Assembly: GCA_905221605.1 (NCBI GenBank)
Contig: CAJNDS010000780.1
Span: 62,001 to 126,000, forward strand
Direction of reading: 5' to 3'
Length of the DNA: 64,000 bases
Source of the DNA: Symbiodinium natans
Taxonomy: Eukaryota > Sar > Dinophyceae > Suessiales > Symbiodiniaceae
Below the pieces are notes generated by a model, which worked only from the letters and a program-made list of their open reading frames with translations, ran no database searches and was not told the DNA's origin. The translations under genes and the position numbers were made by a program. Below are positions 12,501 through 24,415 of this stretch, in pieces (the stretch's first letter is position 1; every line of letters starts with the position of its first letter).

Positions 12501-13159
12501 TGTATGCGCATTCCTCAAAGGCTGCAGACGAATGAAAAGCGGCCTGCATAATCTCCAAACAACGATTCTGCTTGTTCCAAGCGTCACAAAGCCTGGGAGG
12601 AGAAGCTTGTCGCTGCAGTCAACAACAACCTCTGCTGCTGAGTCCAACTCCGACTTCGCCTCTGAGATCTTGGCGATCTTGCCCTCGGCCTCAAAATACG
12701 TGAAACCACGAGCGGTGTTGCAAGAAGGCTGGTGCAACAAAACCTCGCACATCAACATCGGCCGGACATCAACCTTTAGTCCATCCCAGGAGCAAGGAGA
12801 ACATCCTTTCGCTCGTAGCCATCTGCCGACGGCACCAGAGCGTTGGAGAGCAACGTCCGCCTGGCTCTGGGAATGGGATCTTGTCGAAGATTTGCCGCTT
12901 TGCCGCTTTGCGCTGTCCAAACAATGGGCTCCCCTACTTGCGCAAATGGTCCCCCAAGCCAGGCCCAAGCCACACGGCTCCAGAATCTAAAGGCAGCGCG
13001 GCCGCAGAGACACTCAGTGATCTCGATGTGGCCTGTGGGCTCTGCAGGGGCCAAGCTCGCAAAGAAGATGCAGCAAGCCAAGATGCGCACTTTCGAACGC
13101 TGTACAAATTTACTTGCCTGCTCCTCCGGTGTCTTTCGCTTCTGGCCACGATCGCTCAT
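9596..13159 (-). CDS. Amidohydrolase-superfamily metal-dependent deaminase/hydrolase (SsnA/AtzA/TrzN type), intron-rich
   Basis: Family members hydrolyse C-N or C-Cl bonds, often deaminating heterocycles, with a metal held by His residues and Asp in a TIM barrel; the substrate cannot be told here. Segments in order: 12864 leftward TLLSNALVPSADGYERKDV; about 12705-12586 EGKIAKIS...LLLPGFV; 12513 leftward NAHTHSSEHWTRG with metal-binding HxH (12506-12498); about 12290 LCGAESMLSGA; about 11905 ILDHIAIRHLDDLDAVV; about 11722 MRAFVAPMLGDDPVL; about 11605 LWENFIPLVPDCAARNAKC; about 11018 IVIGPVTPYSASPELLRG then CGHTHL; about 10645-10525 GFLQLPGTSCAHTIWLE; 10309-9596 DHELAMMAKAGAVCVHNPL, metal Asp in CDGACSSN (about 10174), then the C-terminus. 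Two introns are exact: 12585-12514 (72 nt) and 10524-10310 (215 nt), both GA...AG. The ATG at 13159 (MSDRGQKRKTPEEQ) is a possible first exon, not proven. One exon near 11.1-11.5 kb was not found. Confidence 0.85.
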
Positions 13160-13436
13160 GGCACTTTTTTACGACGCTACACTTGGAGCAGTGGCTTTCT
13201 GACGCTAATCACTCACACGGTTGTTGGAGCTGGCAGCTAGCAGCACTGCAGAATCCACTGCGGTTGCAGAAGCCGTTGAAGAATTCTGTTTGTTGTCGCT
13301 CTTGGCTAATTGGCCTGACTCTGCGGCCGCAGAGGGCTGCAAGTTTTGTTCAATAAAGCGTATGTATATAGCATCTATATATATATGTGGCCGAGACCTT
13401 TAGGGTCTATTTCACGGCTGGTTCTTCTTTCAGTAG

Positions 13437-13602
13437 TAGTGCAATAATAATATTAATTTTAATATTATTATGAGTATAACAATACTGACCGTAATTGTAA
13501 TAGGAATAATAATAGTACTAGTAATAGTAATAGGAATAGGAATAGGAATAGTAATAATTCTAGTAATAGTATTAGTAGTAGTAACAGTAATAGTGAAGGT
13601 TT
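13437..13602. repeat. Interrupted AAT/AGT/GGAATA microsatellite
   Basis: About 165 bases of AAT, AGT and GGAATA units, related in style to the array at 705-1230. The open frames across it encode only Ile/Thr or Leu runs. Confidence 0.7.
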
Positions 13603-13639
13603 GGTCTGTGTGTGCACCGGCGCCAGCAAGTGCAGCCAT

Positions 13640-16600
13640 GTAGCTCTAGCACACTTTGAAGTAAGAGATAGACAAGTTGTTTCATAGCCTGAAGAGGGGC
13701 GAAGGGCTCTCTCATTTCCGATTACGAGGTAGAGGTGAGCTATCTCATTTCTTAGAAACATAGAGGAGATCTCATTTCCACGACAGAGACATCTTTCACT
13801 CAGGAGAGAACGCAAGCTGTTTCATTTCCAAGAAAATAGAGGAGCTCTATCATGTCGCATTAGAAGTGAGAAGCTCTGCACTAAAAGATAGAAGGCATCG
13901 ATTCGTTTCCCTTTTTCTTTTGCTTATCAAAGGGTCTTTTCAGTTCGAACACAGGATTTCTTTCATGCCCTATAAGAAGGATCGAGGAGCTCTTTCATCT
14001 GAGAGATAGAAGAACGCATTCATGAAGTATACACGAGCTCATTTCTCGTCAAGAGGCAGAGGCGTGCCCAGCTCTACCATTACCTAACTCTTACCTGAAA
14101 TTTCTCTATCTCGCAATAGGTCATGAGAGACCTCCTTTTTCACGCTGCAGGAAATGAGAGAGTTCTCTTCTATGTCGATTTTCAGAAATAGCTTCGCAGC
14201 TTCTCTATCAATGAAGAGTTTTGAAGGCCACTCTGGGCCATTCTCTGTCCATCAAATGGGACATGACATAACGCATCTCTCGCTATCGTTTACGTGATAG
14301 AGTTTCGCTATCTCTGAATAGGTCATCTGAAAGCTCCTCTGTATCTTTGCAGCAAGTGAAGGAGCTCCTTGCCTCTTCTGCAAGAGCCCTCCGCTTCCTA
14401 TTTTGCAATGAGCAAGCTCTTTTATCTCCTCTGGTTCCTAATAGGTCATGAGCGGGCTTCCCTCTCTCCTTCTCTTTTAGGGGATAGAGGAGGTTTTTTC
14501 ATGTTGCGTTAACAGCTAGAGGACATCATTTATATCCATTCTGTCATTTCGTATGAGAAGATACAGGAGCTCATTCATCTCCTAGTCAGAGATTGAAGAA
14601 CTCGCTCACAAGAGATATAGATATAATAAATCTCTCATACAATGTATAAGAGCTCTCTCATGTCCTACCTAGTTCATTTGCCGTCACCAGCGCTCAGCTC
14701 TACCATTTCGTATCTTTTATATGACATAGCTTCTCTATCTCGCAATAGGTCATGAGAGACCTCCTCTTTCTTTTGCAGGAAATGAGAGAGGTCTCTATCT
14801 ACCTTTTGTGAAAGAGCTCCCTTTGTTCAATCACAAGAACTCATTCATAGAAGCTGTAAGAGCTCTCGAATGTACTTTCTTGTTAATTTCCCGTCGATAG
14901 GTAGAGGAGCTCACAGCTCTACCACATCCTACCCTTTACATGGAAGAGGCTCCTCTATCTCGTAGCGGGTCAAGAAAGATTGTCTCTATCTCTTTGCAGA
15001 ACATTAGAGAGTCCTCTACCTACCTCTTGTGAAAGAGCTCCTTCACCTCAAAATCAAATGCCACAACTCGTCTATCTTTCACTGGGACATGAGACAGCTC
15101 CATTGTGAATTTCTATTCAGAAATAGCTGCTTCTCTATCGATGAAGAAATCATGCGAGTAGCCGTTTATCGATGCATAAGAAATGACATAGCTCTTCTAC
15201 CTTTTTGCGACAGATCTCTTCTTTACCCGAAATGAAAGTTTGGAAGGCCATTCTCTATCCCTTGAATGGGGACACAACTCATCAGTCTCTATCGTTTACG
15301 TGAGAGAGTTTCGCTATCTCTGAACAGGTCATCTGAAAGCTCCTTTGTGTCTGCGCAGCAAGTGAAGGAGCTGCTTGCCTCTTCTGCAATAGCTCCTCCG
15401 CTTCCTATTTTGCAATGAGCAACCTCTTCTATCTCCTTTGGTTCCTATTTCTCGTTTGCCATCACTAGGCAGAGGAGCTCTCAGCTCTACCATGACCTAT
15501 CTTTTACATGAAAGAGGCTTCTCTATCTCGTAACGGTTCATGGAGTCATGACAGATCTTCTCTATCTCTTTGCAAGAAAAGAGAGCGTGCTCTACCTACC
15601 TCGTGTGAAAGAGCTCCTCCACCTTGTGATCGAGAGTGACAGAACTCGTCTATCTTTCAATGGTGCATGAGCCAGGTTTTTTGTTTGTATTTGAGAAAAA
15701 GCTTGTCTACCCGTGATATAATAAGAAATGAATAGCTCTTCTACCTTTCTGTGACAGATCTCTCCTTTATTCGAAATGAAAGTCTGGAAGGCCATTCTCT
15801 ATCCCTGAAATGGGGCATGACATAACTTTTCAATCTCTATCGTTTACGTGATCGAGTTTCGCTATCTCTGAATAGGTCATCTGAAAGCTCCTCTGTATCT
15901 TTGCAGCAAGTGAAGGAGCTCCTTGCCTCTTCTGCAAGAGCCCTCCGCTTCCTCTTTTGCAATGAGCAAGCTCTTTATCTCCTCTGTTTCCTAACAGGTC
16001 ATGAGACAGCTCATTTCCACACTGTCATTTCGTATGCGAAGACACAGGAGCTCATTCATTTTCTATTCAGAGATTGAAGAACTCATTCATAAGAAATGTA
16101 TGAGAGTTGTCTCATGTCCTATCTAACTGATTTCCCGTCACTAGGCAGAGGAGTCCTCAGCTCTACCATTTCTTATCTTTATATGACATAGCTTCTCTAT
16201 CTCGCAAAAATCAGGTCGTGAGAGACCTCCTCTTTCTTTTACAGGAAATGAGAGAGGTCTCTATCTACCCTTTGTGAAAGAGCTCCCTTTGTTCACTGGC
16301 AAGAACTCATTCATGAAAGCTATAAGAGTTCCCGTCGATAGGTAAAGGAGCTCACAGCTCTTCTATATCTTACCCTTTACATGAAAGAGGCTCTCTATCT
16401 CGTAGCGGGTCATGAAAGATCGTCTCTATCTCTTTGCCGGACATGAGAGAGTCCTCTACCTACCTCTTGTGAAAGAGCTCCCCCACCTCGTAACGTACAA
16501 AGACAGAACTCGTCTATCTTTCAATGGGACATGATCCGTCTCTTTGGTTTTGGTTGAGAAAAGCTTCTCTATCCATGAAGCAAACATGAGAGAAGCCGAT

Positions 16601-18745
16601 TGTCTCTAGGCTGCTTATCGCTTCGTAGGAAATGACATAGCTCTTTTACCTTTTTGCGAGAGATCAACCCTAATTGAAGGTTTCGAAGGCCTATCCCTGA
16701 AATGGAGCGTCGCATAACTCATCAGTCTCTCTCGCTTACGTGAGACAGCATTTATTCTATTTCGTAACAGGTCATCTAAACGCTCTTCTATGCGTTTGTA
16801 GAAGTAGAAGAGCTCCTTGCCTCTTGTGCAAAAGCTCCTCCGCATCCTAAAGAGCAATGAGCAAGCTCTTCTATCTCCTCTCTCTTGAATAGGTCATGAG
16901 AGGGCTCCCCTCCCTCTGGTTGAGGGAATGACAGAGCTCCTCCGCCCCTTACGAAAGAGCCTTTCTCCTGCTTGAAAAGCTGCGGGCGGGTGCTCTGGCG
17001 CCTCGTAGGTTTGGGAGGGCTCCTTTTCACATCTTTATCTTTCCGACTCCGAGATATAGGAGCTCATTTTTTCGAAAGTGGTAGCAGAGATCTCTCATTT
17101 CCAAGAGATCTTTGTCACTCAGGGAGAAAGCAAGGTTTTGATTTCAAAGAAATGGAGGAGCTCTTTCATGTCCCATTAAGAGTGTGGAGCGCTCTCATTA
17201 CGCATGAAAAGATTGATGACATGGATTCGTTACCATTCTTTAACTTTTCTCGAAGGGTCTTTTCTTTTCATATGCAGGATCTCTTTCATTTCCTATGAGA
17301 AGATAGAGGAGCTCTTTCATCTCAAAGATAGAAGAATGCATTCATAAACGGTATAAGAGCTCTCCCATGAACTATATCTCATCGTAGGGGGCATAGGAGT
17401 CTTAGGGGGCTCAGGATTCGCGTGCAGGGTGTAGGGTTTATAGGGCTACGGGAATTTAATGGAGGGTGTATTTGTGTAGTCTGCCTATTACCGTAACAAA
17501 CCCGTGACATAACCCAGAGCCATTACTTGCAAGACTGCTTCTTGAAAGCAAGAGCGCTAGTGTCTAACCATTGTACATTCCTACATGAGATACCCCACCA
17601 CATCTTGAAAACACCTCTTTCTCCAAGGGTTTACTGGGGCATTAAGGAACAAGAACGTGATGGTTTCAGCACCAAAGTAAGGGAATAGCAAAGGGTTTCC
17701 AGGGAAAACTTCCCTGATGCAACCGGTCTCTATCTCACAAGAGGTCATGAGAGACCTCCTGTATCACATTGCAGGAATGAGAGAGTTCTCCACCATGTTT
17801 GTTTTCCGAAATAGCTTCTCTATCAATGAAGAGTTTTGAAGGTCGCCCTGGGCCATTCTCTGTCCGATAAATGAGACATGACATAACTCATTAGTCTCTA
17901 TTAAAAGAGTCTCTATCTCTACGTGATCGAGTTTCGCTATCTCTGAATATACGTCGTCTGAAAGCTCCTCTGTGTCTTTGTAGCAAGTGAAGGAGCTCCT
18001 TGCCTCTTCTGCAAGAGCTCCTCCGCTTCCCCTTTTGCAATGAGCAAGCTCTTCTATCTCCTCTGGTTCCTAACAGGTCATGACTTCTGCAAGAGCTCCT
18101 CCTCTTGATATTTTGCAATGAGCAAGCTCTTCTATCTCCTAATAGGTCAGAGAGGGCTTCCCTCTCTCCCACTCTTGTAGAGGGCATCGTTCATTTCCTG
18201 TCTGTCATTACGTATGAGAAGAGACAGGAGCTCATTCATCTCCTAATCAGAGATTGAAGAACTCCTTCAGGAGAGCTCTCTCATATCCTATCCTTTTGGT
18301 TCCCCGTCACTAGGTCCCTAGGTAAAGGAGCTCTCAGCGTCTCAGCTCTACCGTTTGCTACCTTCTACGTGGCAGAGCTTCTTTATCTCGCAATAGGTCA
18401 TGAAAGACTTTCCAGCAAATGAGAGAGTTCTCTACTTTACCGCTTGCGAAAGAGCTCCCCTTTTTCAATGACAAGAATTCACTCATACAAGCTACAAGAG
18501 CACTCTAATGTCCTGTCTTGCTCATTTCCCGTCAATGGGTAGACGAGCTCGCAGCTCTACCGTTTCCTACCCTTTACATGAAAGAGGCTCCTCTATCTCG
18601 TAGCGGGTCATGAAAGATCGTCTCTATCTCTTTGCCGGACATGAGAGAGTCCTCTACCTACCTCTTGTGAAAGAGCTCCCCCACCTCGCAACGTACAAAG
18701 ACACAACTCGTCTATCTTTCAATGGGACGTGATTCTCCTTTGCTT
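13640..18745. repeat. GAGCTC-rich quasi-palindromic satellite field
   Basis: About 5.1 kb of one degenerate theme: pyrimidine-rich CTCTATCTC-like phrases separated by GAGCTC and by ATGAGAGA/TCTCTCAT phrases, so that each strand carries both a phrase and its complement. Long blocks recur. The phrase TTTCGCTATCTCTGAATAGG and the following 100 or so bases appear near 14305, 15305, 15850 and 17930. A second block (CGTAGCGGGTCATGAAAGAT and what follows) appears near 14960, 16400 and 18600. A partial unrelated insert (about 17385-17720) interrupts it. No convincing gene lies inside; open frames here are short and follow the repeat. Confidence 0.85.
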
Positions 18746-21215
18746 TTGGTAAGCCCGAACGACTACCGGAATTAACTTCTTGCATTTCTTGTTTTTCTCA
18801 CAGACAGGAAGAAGTTACGGAAATTAATGAATTGTGAATTTCTTTAATTTGTTTTCATTAATCTCGCAAGCCCGAACAGCTGCCGGAATTAGTTTCATGA
18901 ATTTCATTAATTTCTTTAATTTCTTTGATTTCTTTATTGTTTGAATTTCTGAAAACCTTTAATTTCTTTAACTCCCTCAATTTCTTGAATTTCTTTACTT
19001 TCTGTAATTTCGTTTAATTAGTCTCGCAAGCCCGAACGGCTGCCTGAATTAATTTCTTTAATTTCTTTTTTATTTCTTTAATTTCTTTAATTTCTCACAG
19101 AGAGACCCAGAAATTAAAGAAATTAAAGAAATTAATTAATTTCATTAATTTCATTAATTTCTTTAATTTCTTTAATTTCTTTTAATTAGTCTCGCAAGCC
19201 CGAAGGGCTACCGGAATTAATTTCGTTAATTTCATTAATTTCTCACAGAGAGGCACAGAAATTAAAGAAATCAAAGAAACTAATTGGGGTAGCCCCCCCG
19301 GCTCACGGGACTAATTAAAATAAATTAAAGAAATTAATGAAACTAATGAAATTAAAGAAATTAATTAATTTCTTTAATTTCTTTAATTTCGCACAGAGAG
19401 GCCCAGAAATTAAAGAAATTAATGAAATTATGTAATTTCTTTAATTTCTCACGGAGAGGGCCAGAAATTAAAGAAATTAATGAAATTAATTAATTTCTTT
19501 AATTTCTTTAATTTCTCACAGAGAGGCCCAGAAATTAAAGAAATTAAAGAAATTAATTGGGGGGCCCCCCCCGGCTCACGGGACTAATTAAAATAAATTA
19601 AAGAAATTAATGAAATTAATGAAATTAATGAAATTAAAGAAATTAATTGATTTCTTTAATTTCTTTAATTTCGCACAGAGAGGCCCAGAAATTACAGAAA
19701 TTAATGAAATTAATTAATTTCTTTTAATTTCTTTAATTTCTCACAGAGAGGCCCCGAAATTAAAGAAATTAATGAAATTAATTAATTTCTTTAATTTCTT
19801 TAATTTTTCACAGAGAGGCCCAGAAATTAAAGAAATTAAAGAAATTAATTGGGGGGGCCCCCCCGGCTCACGGGACTAATTAAAATAAATTACAGAAATT
19901 AATGAAATTAATGAAATTAAAGAAAGTAATTAATTTCTTTAATTTCTTTAATTTCGCACAGAGAGGCCCAGAAATTAAAGAAATTAATGAAATTAATTAA
20001 TTTCTTTAATTTCTTTAATTTCTCACAGAGAGGCCCAGAAATTAAAGAAACTAATGAAATTAATTAATTTCTTTAATTTCTTTAATTTCTCACAGAGAGG
20101 CCCAGAAATTAAAGAAATTAAAGAAATTAATTAATTTCATTAATTTCTTTAATTTCTTTAATTTCATTAATTTCTTTTAATTAGTCTCGCAAGCCCGAAG
20201 GGCTACCGGAATTAATTTCTTTAATTTCTTTAATTTCTCACAGAGAGGCCCAGAAATTAAAGAAATTAAAGAAATTAATTGGGGGGGGCCCCCCGGCTCA
20301 CGGACTAATTAAAATAAATTAAAGAAATTAATGAAATTAATGAAATTAAAGAAATTAATTAATTTCTTTAATTTCTTTAATTTCGCACAGAGAGGCCCAG
20401 AAATTAAAGAAATTAATGAAATTATTTAGTTTCTTTAATTTCTTTAATTTCTCACAGAGAGGCCCGGAAATTAAAGAAATTAATGAAATTAATTAATTTC
20501 TTTAATTTCTTTAATTTCTCACAGAGAGGCCCAGAAATTAAAGAAATTAAAGCAATTAATTAATTTCATTAATTTCTTTAATTTCTTTAATTTCTTTAAT
20601 TTCTTTTAATTAGTCTCGCAAGCCCGAAGGGCTACCTGAATTAATTTCTTTAATTTCTTTAATTTCTCACAGAGAGGCCCAGAAATTAAAGAAATTAAAG
20701 AAATTAATTGGGGTAGCCCCCCCCGGCTCACGGGACTAATTAAAATAAATTAAAGAAATTAATGAAATTAAAGAAATTAATTAATTTCTTTAATTTCTTT
20801 AATTTCTTTAATTTCGCACAGAGAGGCCCAGAAATTAAAGAAATTAAAGAAATTAATTAATTTCATTAATTTCTTTCATTTCTTTAATTTCATTAATTTC
20901 TTTTAATTAGTCTCGCAAGCCCGAAGGGCTACCGGAATTAATTTCTTTAATTTCTTTAATTTCTCACAGAGAGGCCCAGAAATTAAAGAAATTAAAGAAA
21001 TTAATTGGGGGAGCCCCCCCGGCTCACGGGACTAATTAAAATAAATTAAAGAAATTAATGAAATTAAAGAAATAATTAATTTCATTAATTTCTTTAATTT
21101 CGCACAGAGAGGCCCAGAAATTAAAGAAATTAATGAAATTAATTAATTTCTTTAATTTCATTTATTTCCCTAAGAGAGCCCCAGAAATTAAAGAAATTAA
21201 AGAAATTAATAGGTA
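18746..21215. repeat. AT-rich hairpin satellite (AATTTCTTTAATTTC units)
   Basis: About 2.5 kb of AATTTCTTTAATTTC and its reverse complement GAAATTAAAGAAATT around a short non-repeated core CACAGAGAGGCCCAG, so each unit of roughly 67-72 bases is itself a hairpin. Longer composite units start with AGTCTCGCAAGCCCGAAGGG and end with the inverted equivalent CCGGCTCACGGGACT, giving near-perfect palindromes of 131-134 bases at 19185-19318, 20180-20310, 20609-20740 and 20906-21036. GC-rich caps (runs of G then C) lie inside the right arms. There is no coding potential. Confidence 0.9.
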
Positions 21216-21972
21216 AATAAATTAAATTCCTCATACAAGTGATATACGTGAAATGGACCCAAAAGGTCCCTCTCACATATATATATATATATGTATACAT
21301 ATACATGATTTATGTATTTATGTGTTTATGTATTTATGTATTTTGTTATGTATCTACATATATAGATGCTCATATGTATACACATATAGAAAATGTAATG
21401 TGTGTGTGTATATAGACCAAATGAAGCTGGATCTGCCCCATATCTGCCAAGCTGAACTGCAGGCATCCCTGGGCCCCGGCCAATCTCATCCGACATACCC
21501 ACGACTCTCGGATTCGAGGTTCCGGGAATCACGCTGTCCTGCACAGACGCAGGGTTTAGGGTTAGAGAGGGGACCCTTTTTGTTTAGCGAGAAGAAAGAT
21601 TGCTTGCAAGACCTGTGTCGAAGACTGCCATTCCCTTAAACAAGCCCAACTCGGACTTGATTTGGCTAAAAAAAATATTAGGAAATGTGAAGAGACGGGA
21701 GAACACATCTGGCTCCTGGTGGGCGCAGCTGCTACAGCACCACATCCCCGATGAGCGCAGGCTTGCGAGGCCTTCACGACCTGCCGCAATGCGCAGGCGG
21801 AATTAAGGCTAGATACGCTAGAGATTATGTAAAACTCGACAGCAGCCTGACTCCAAACCCCTGATTAGGAGCGTTTGCAAGGGGAGAGGCCAACATAGGC
21901 GCCAACAAAAGCGGCTGAACTGCCCCGGCCTTTTTGTGGGGATGTGGCGCACTGCTGTTCGCATCGACGCCA
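21216..21972. other. No identifiable gene; short AT microsatellite
   Basis: Contains an (AT)n/TATG microsatellite (about 21276-21415), then unique sequence with a short TTTAGGG relic near 21550. Open frames are weak on both strands. Confidence 0.5.
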
Positions 21973-22491
21973 TCAGAGATGCAACTTAGGCATTAAAGGC
22001 TCGACACGCGTGTAGTCAGGTGGTTTGACGTACCTTGCTTTGGCCACCTCTACTCTGGCGGAGTCGTGGCCGAATGCCGGCTTGCTGGTCACTTCAGCAG
22101 GTCCCTTGCATGTCAGCGTGTTGTTACATAATGTTAGGCTGCCGAACTGATTCTGGGTGCTCTTCTTTTGTGGGTCTGCAGGATATATGGACGGCTGGGA
22201 GTTCGTAGGGGTGGGTGCCGTGCGGGACCCTTTGGGGCAGCCTGGGTTGACCACAGCCGCAATGAGGGCCTTCGGCCTGGAGCCAAAGTGGGCGAGCGCG
22301 GGGCCTGGCTTAACAGGGCTCGGGCTGGCCTGAGACAGGGGCAAGTTGACATCCAAGCATCCACACATACGCCTCACAAACAGCATGCAGCCACATGCTT
22401 CAACTTGTGAATGGCACGATATCTTTTCCGCAGTGGCTTGGCTCAATGGTTCATGGCTCATGTTGGCGAACTTAGCGATTTGCCTTAGCAA
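21973..22491 (-). CDS. Hypothetical open frame downstream of the first uS7 gene
   Basis: A 172-codon minus-strand frame ending with AKARYVKPPDYTRVEPLMP. Its first codons overlap the last exon of the first uS7 gene in a different frame, so the true start, if any, is further in; the more protein-like part is about 22300-21973. It could be an exon of a separate gene or simply the uS7 3' flank. No family is recognised. Confidence 0.3.
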   Translation of the reverse strand: MLRQIAKFANMSHEPLSQATAEKISCHSQVEACGCMLFVRRMCGCLDVNLPLSQASPSPVKPGPALAHFGSRPKALIAAVVNPGCPKGSRTAPTPTNSQPSIYPADPQKKSTQNQFGSLTLCNNTLTCKGPAEVTSKPAFGHDSARVEVAKARYVKPPDYTRVEPLMPKLHL

Positions 22492-23280
22492 CGCGCTCGA
22501 TCTCGTCCTTCTTCCTTAGAACAAAAAAAGGGATGGCAACACGACAAAAAAAGGCCTCTCCAGCATGGATGTTTGCAGGAACTGCAATGCTGGAAGCTCC
22601 AACTGGTCACAACTGGATGTGTCTATGAATACACCAGCCAGGCAAGACTCTTGATGGCGTAGCTGTTGGAAGACTCCTTGGCGCAGTTCATGATCTCGTC
22701 GGCCAGGCACTCCGAGATGGACTTGATGTTGCGGAAGGCGCTGTTGCGGGCGCCGGTGCAGATGAGGTAGATCGCCTGGTTCACGCGGCGGAGCGGGGAC
22801 ACGTCCACGGCCTGGCGTCTCACCACACCCGCGGAGCCCACTCGCGTGGAGTCCTCACGGGGGCCGCCATTCTTGACCGCATCGACGAAGACCTGGATGG
22901 GGTTCTTGTCTGTGAGGAGGTGGATGATCTCAAAGGCATGCTTCACGATTCGCACGGCCATGAGCTTCTTGCCGTTGTTGCGGCCGTGCATCATGATCGA
23001 ACAGCACAGGCGCTCGACGATCGGGCACAGGGCCTTCCGGAAGCGCCGCATCTGATACCGACCCTGGGTGTGCGGCAGGAAGCTCTGCGCCGCTTTGTTC
23101 ACGGCGATGTAGTCCACCAAGCTCAGGTCCGACAGCATCACATCCTCGTAGGTCCTTGGTAAGATGCCCTGTTGTCCATCCGACAAAAACAGGTTCCAAC
23201 ACCAACTGTTACTCTGGCACCCCAATCTCAAGACAGCCGAGCAGCCACTTCCCAAACAGCTTCACTTCGGTAGCCGACAT
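22472..23280 (-). CDS. RPS5: 40S ribosomal protein uS7 (RPS5), tandem copy 1
   Basis: uS7 binds the head of the small ribosomal subunit near the mRNA exit and E site. The product is 193 residues; human RPS5 has 204. Exon 1 is 23280-23246 ([12 protein letters not shown]), exon 2 is 23154-22651 and exon 3 is 22514-22472; together they total 582 nt including TAA. Family blocks in exon 2 are [100 protein letters not shown] and SSNSYAIK; exon 3 gives [13 protein letters not shown]. Intron 1 (23245-23155, 91 nt) has GC...AG ends; intron 2 (22650-22515, 136 nt) has GA...AG ends. A second copy lies upstream, same strand, with identical protein. Confidence 0.97.
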
Positions 23281-24161
23281 GCTTGATACCCGTTTTTCTC
23301 TACCTGGGCCCGTCGGGGCGCCTTCTCCTGAGCCAACCTCTGGTGGGCAAGGAACCAACTGACCAATACTTTGGCAACCACACGTGCAGTCACATGCACG
23401 AATGTTTGCACACTGCACCAACCACAACATCACGTATGAACGGGTATCAAAGCTCCCCATCCTCCCCCGCCCCCCCCCCACGCGCAGGAAAAACATCTGC
23501 AGCCCTTCAAGCGTGCCACACATTCAGGCACCGTGAAGTCGTCCAGATTTCACAAGGCCAAGTCAGGAGCATAGTCTTTTGTGGCACCTCTGCAGTGCAG
23601 GGCCTTCATCATGCCCTCGGTGCCAAGGCACATGCCACAGGCAGGCGGGCTGTCTCAAAACGCAAGGTCCCGAGATCTTTGTCGAAAGTGCGCCACTCGA
23701 CAGGCCCAAGCAAATTGTACAACGAATGAGCATCTTGCAATGGTTTCCACACCCAAATAAAGTTTCCACTTTGCTAGTGCGATATTTCGTGAACAGCCAT
23801 GTTTGGCACGGGGATAACGGCTCGTCCACCTGACGGTGATGGGCGTGTTCAGCATCCTCTCCAGTCCCTGCTTGTTACCCCTAAAGCTGTCCTAATTACT
23901 CACTTCAACTTTCCTCAATTTCTATCGAATCTCCGCACATGCTTCTAAGTCACTCGCAAAACCTGTCTTGAGAAAATTATGAAATCGTTCGAATCCATTC
24001 GCAACTCTTCATACCCCCTCGAGTCAGACTGGTCCCCTCTGTATTGTTTCCGATGATGCTCCCTCGATCTCCTTCCACACTTGACCCGCGACAGGCTAGC
24101 GGCACGAGAGACGAGAGAGGGAGGGGGAGAGGGAGAGAGCGCCAGAGACAGAGAGCGAGAG

Positions 24162-24196
<35 letters not shown>

Positions 24197-24415
24197 TAGA
24201 AACACGTTCGACCGAGAGGGAGAGGGTGAGGGAGCAGGAGCCAGTGGGAGCTTTGCTTCCGGAGTGAGGGCCCACCGCCCTGACCCACAAACAAGACGGA
24301 GACAAAGACACGCACTCCCGCCTAACAAACAGCTCCGACGTTACCCCAAGGACGTTTTGGTCAGATTCTCCGCAGACTCGGCTCTACTCGTGAGAGGTTC
24401 GACTTCGCAGCTGCC
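23281..24415. other. Spacer between the two uS7 genes
   Basis: About 1.1 kb without an identifiable gene. It includes a 10-base C run near 23469 and a GA microsatellite (24110-24194). Open frames across the GA repeat (Arg/Glu or Ser/Leu runs) are artefacts. Apart from the genes themselves, it shows no visible similarity to the flank of the other copy. Confidence 0.6.
24110..24194. repeat. GA dinucleotide microsatellite
   Basis: GAGAGGGAGGGGGAGAGGGA followed by an almost pure (GA)n run, within the spacer between the uS7 genes. Confidence 0.85.
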
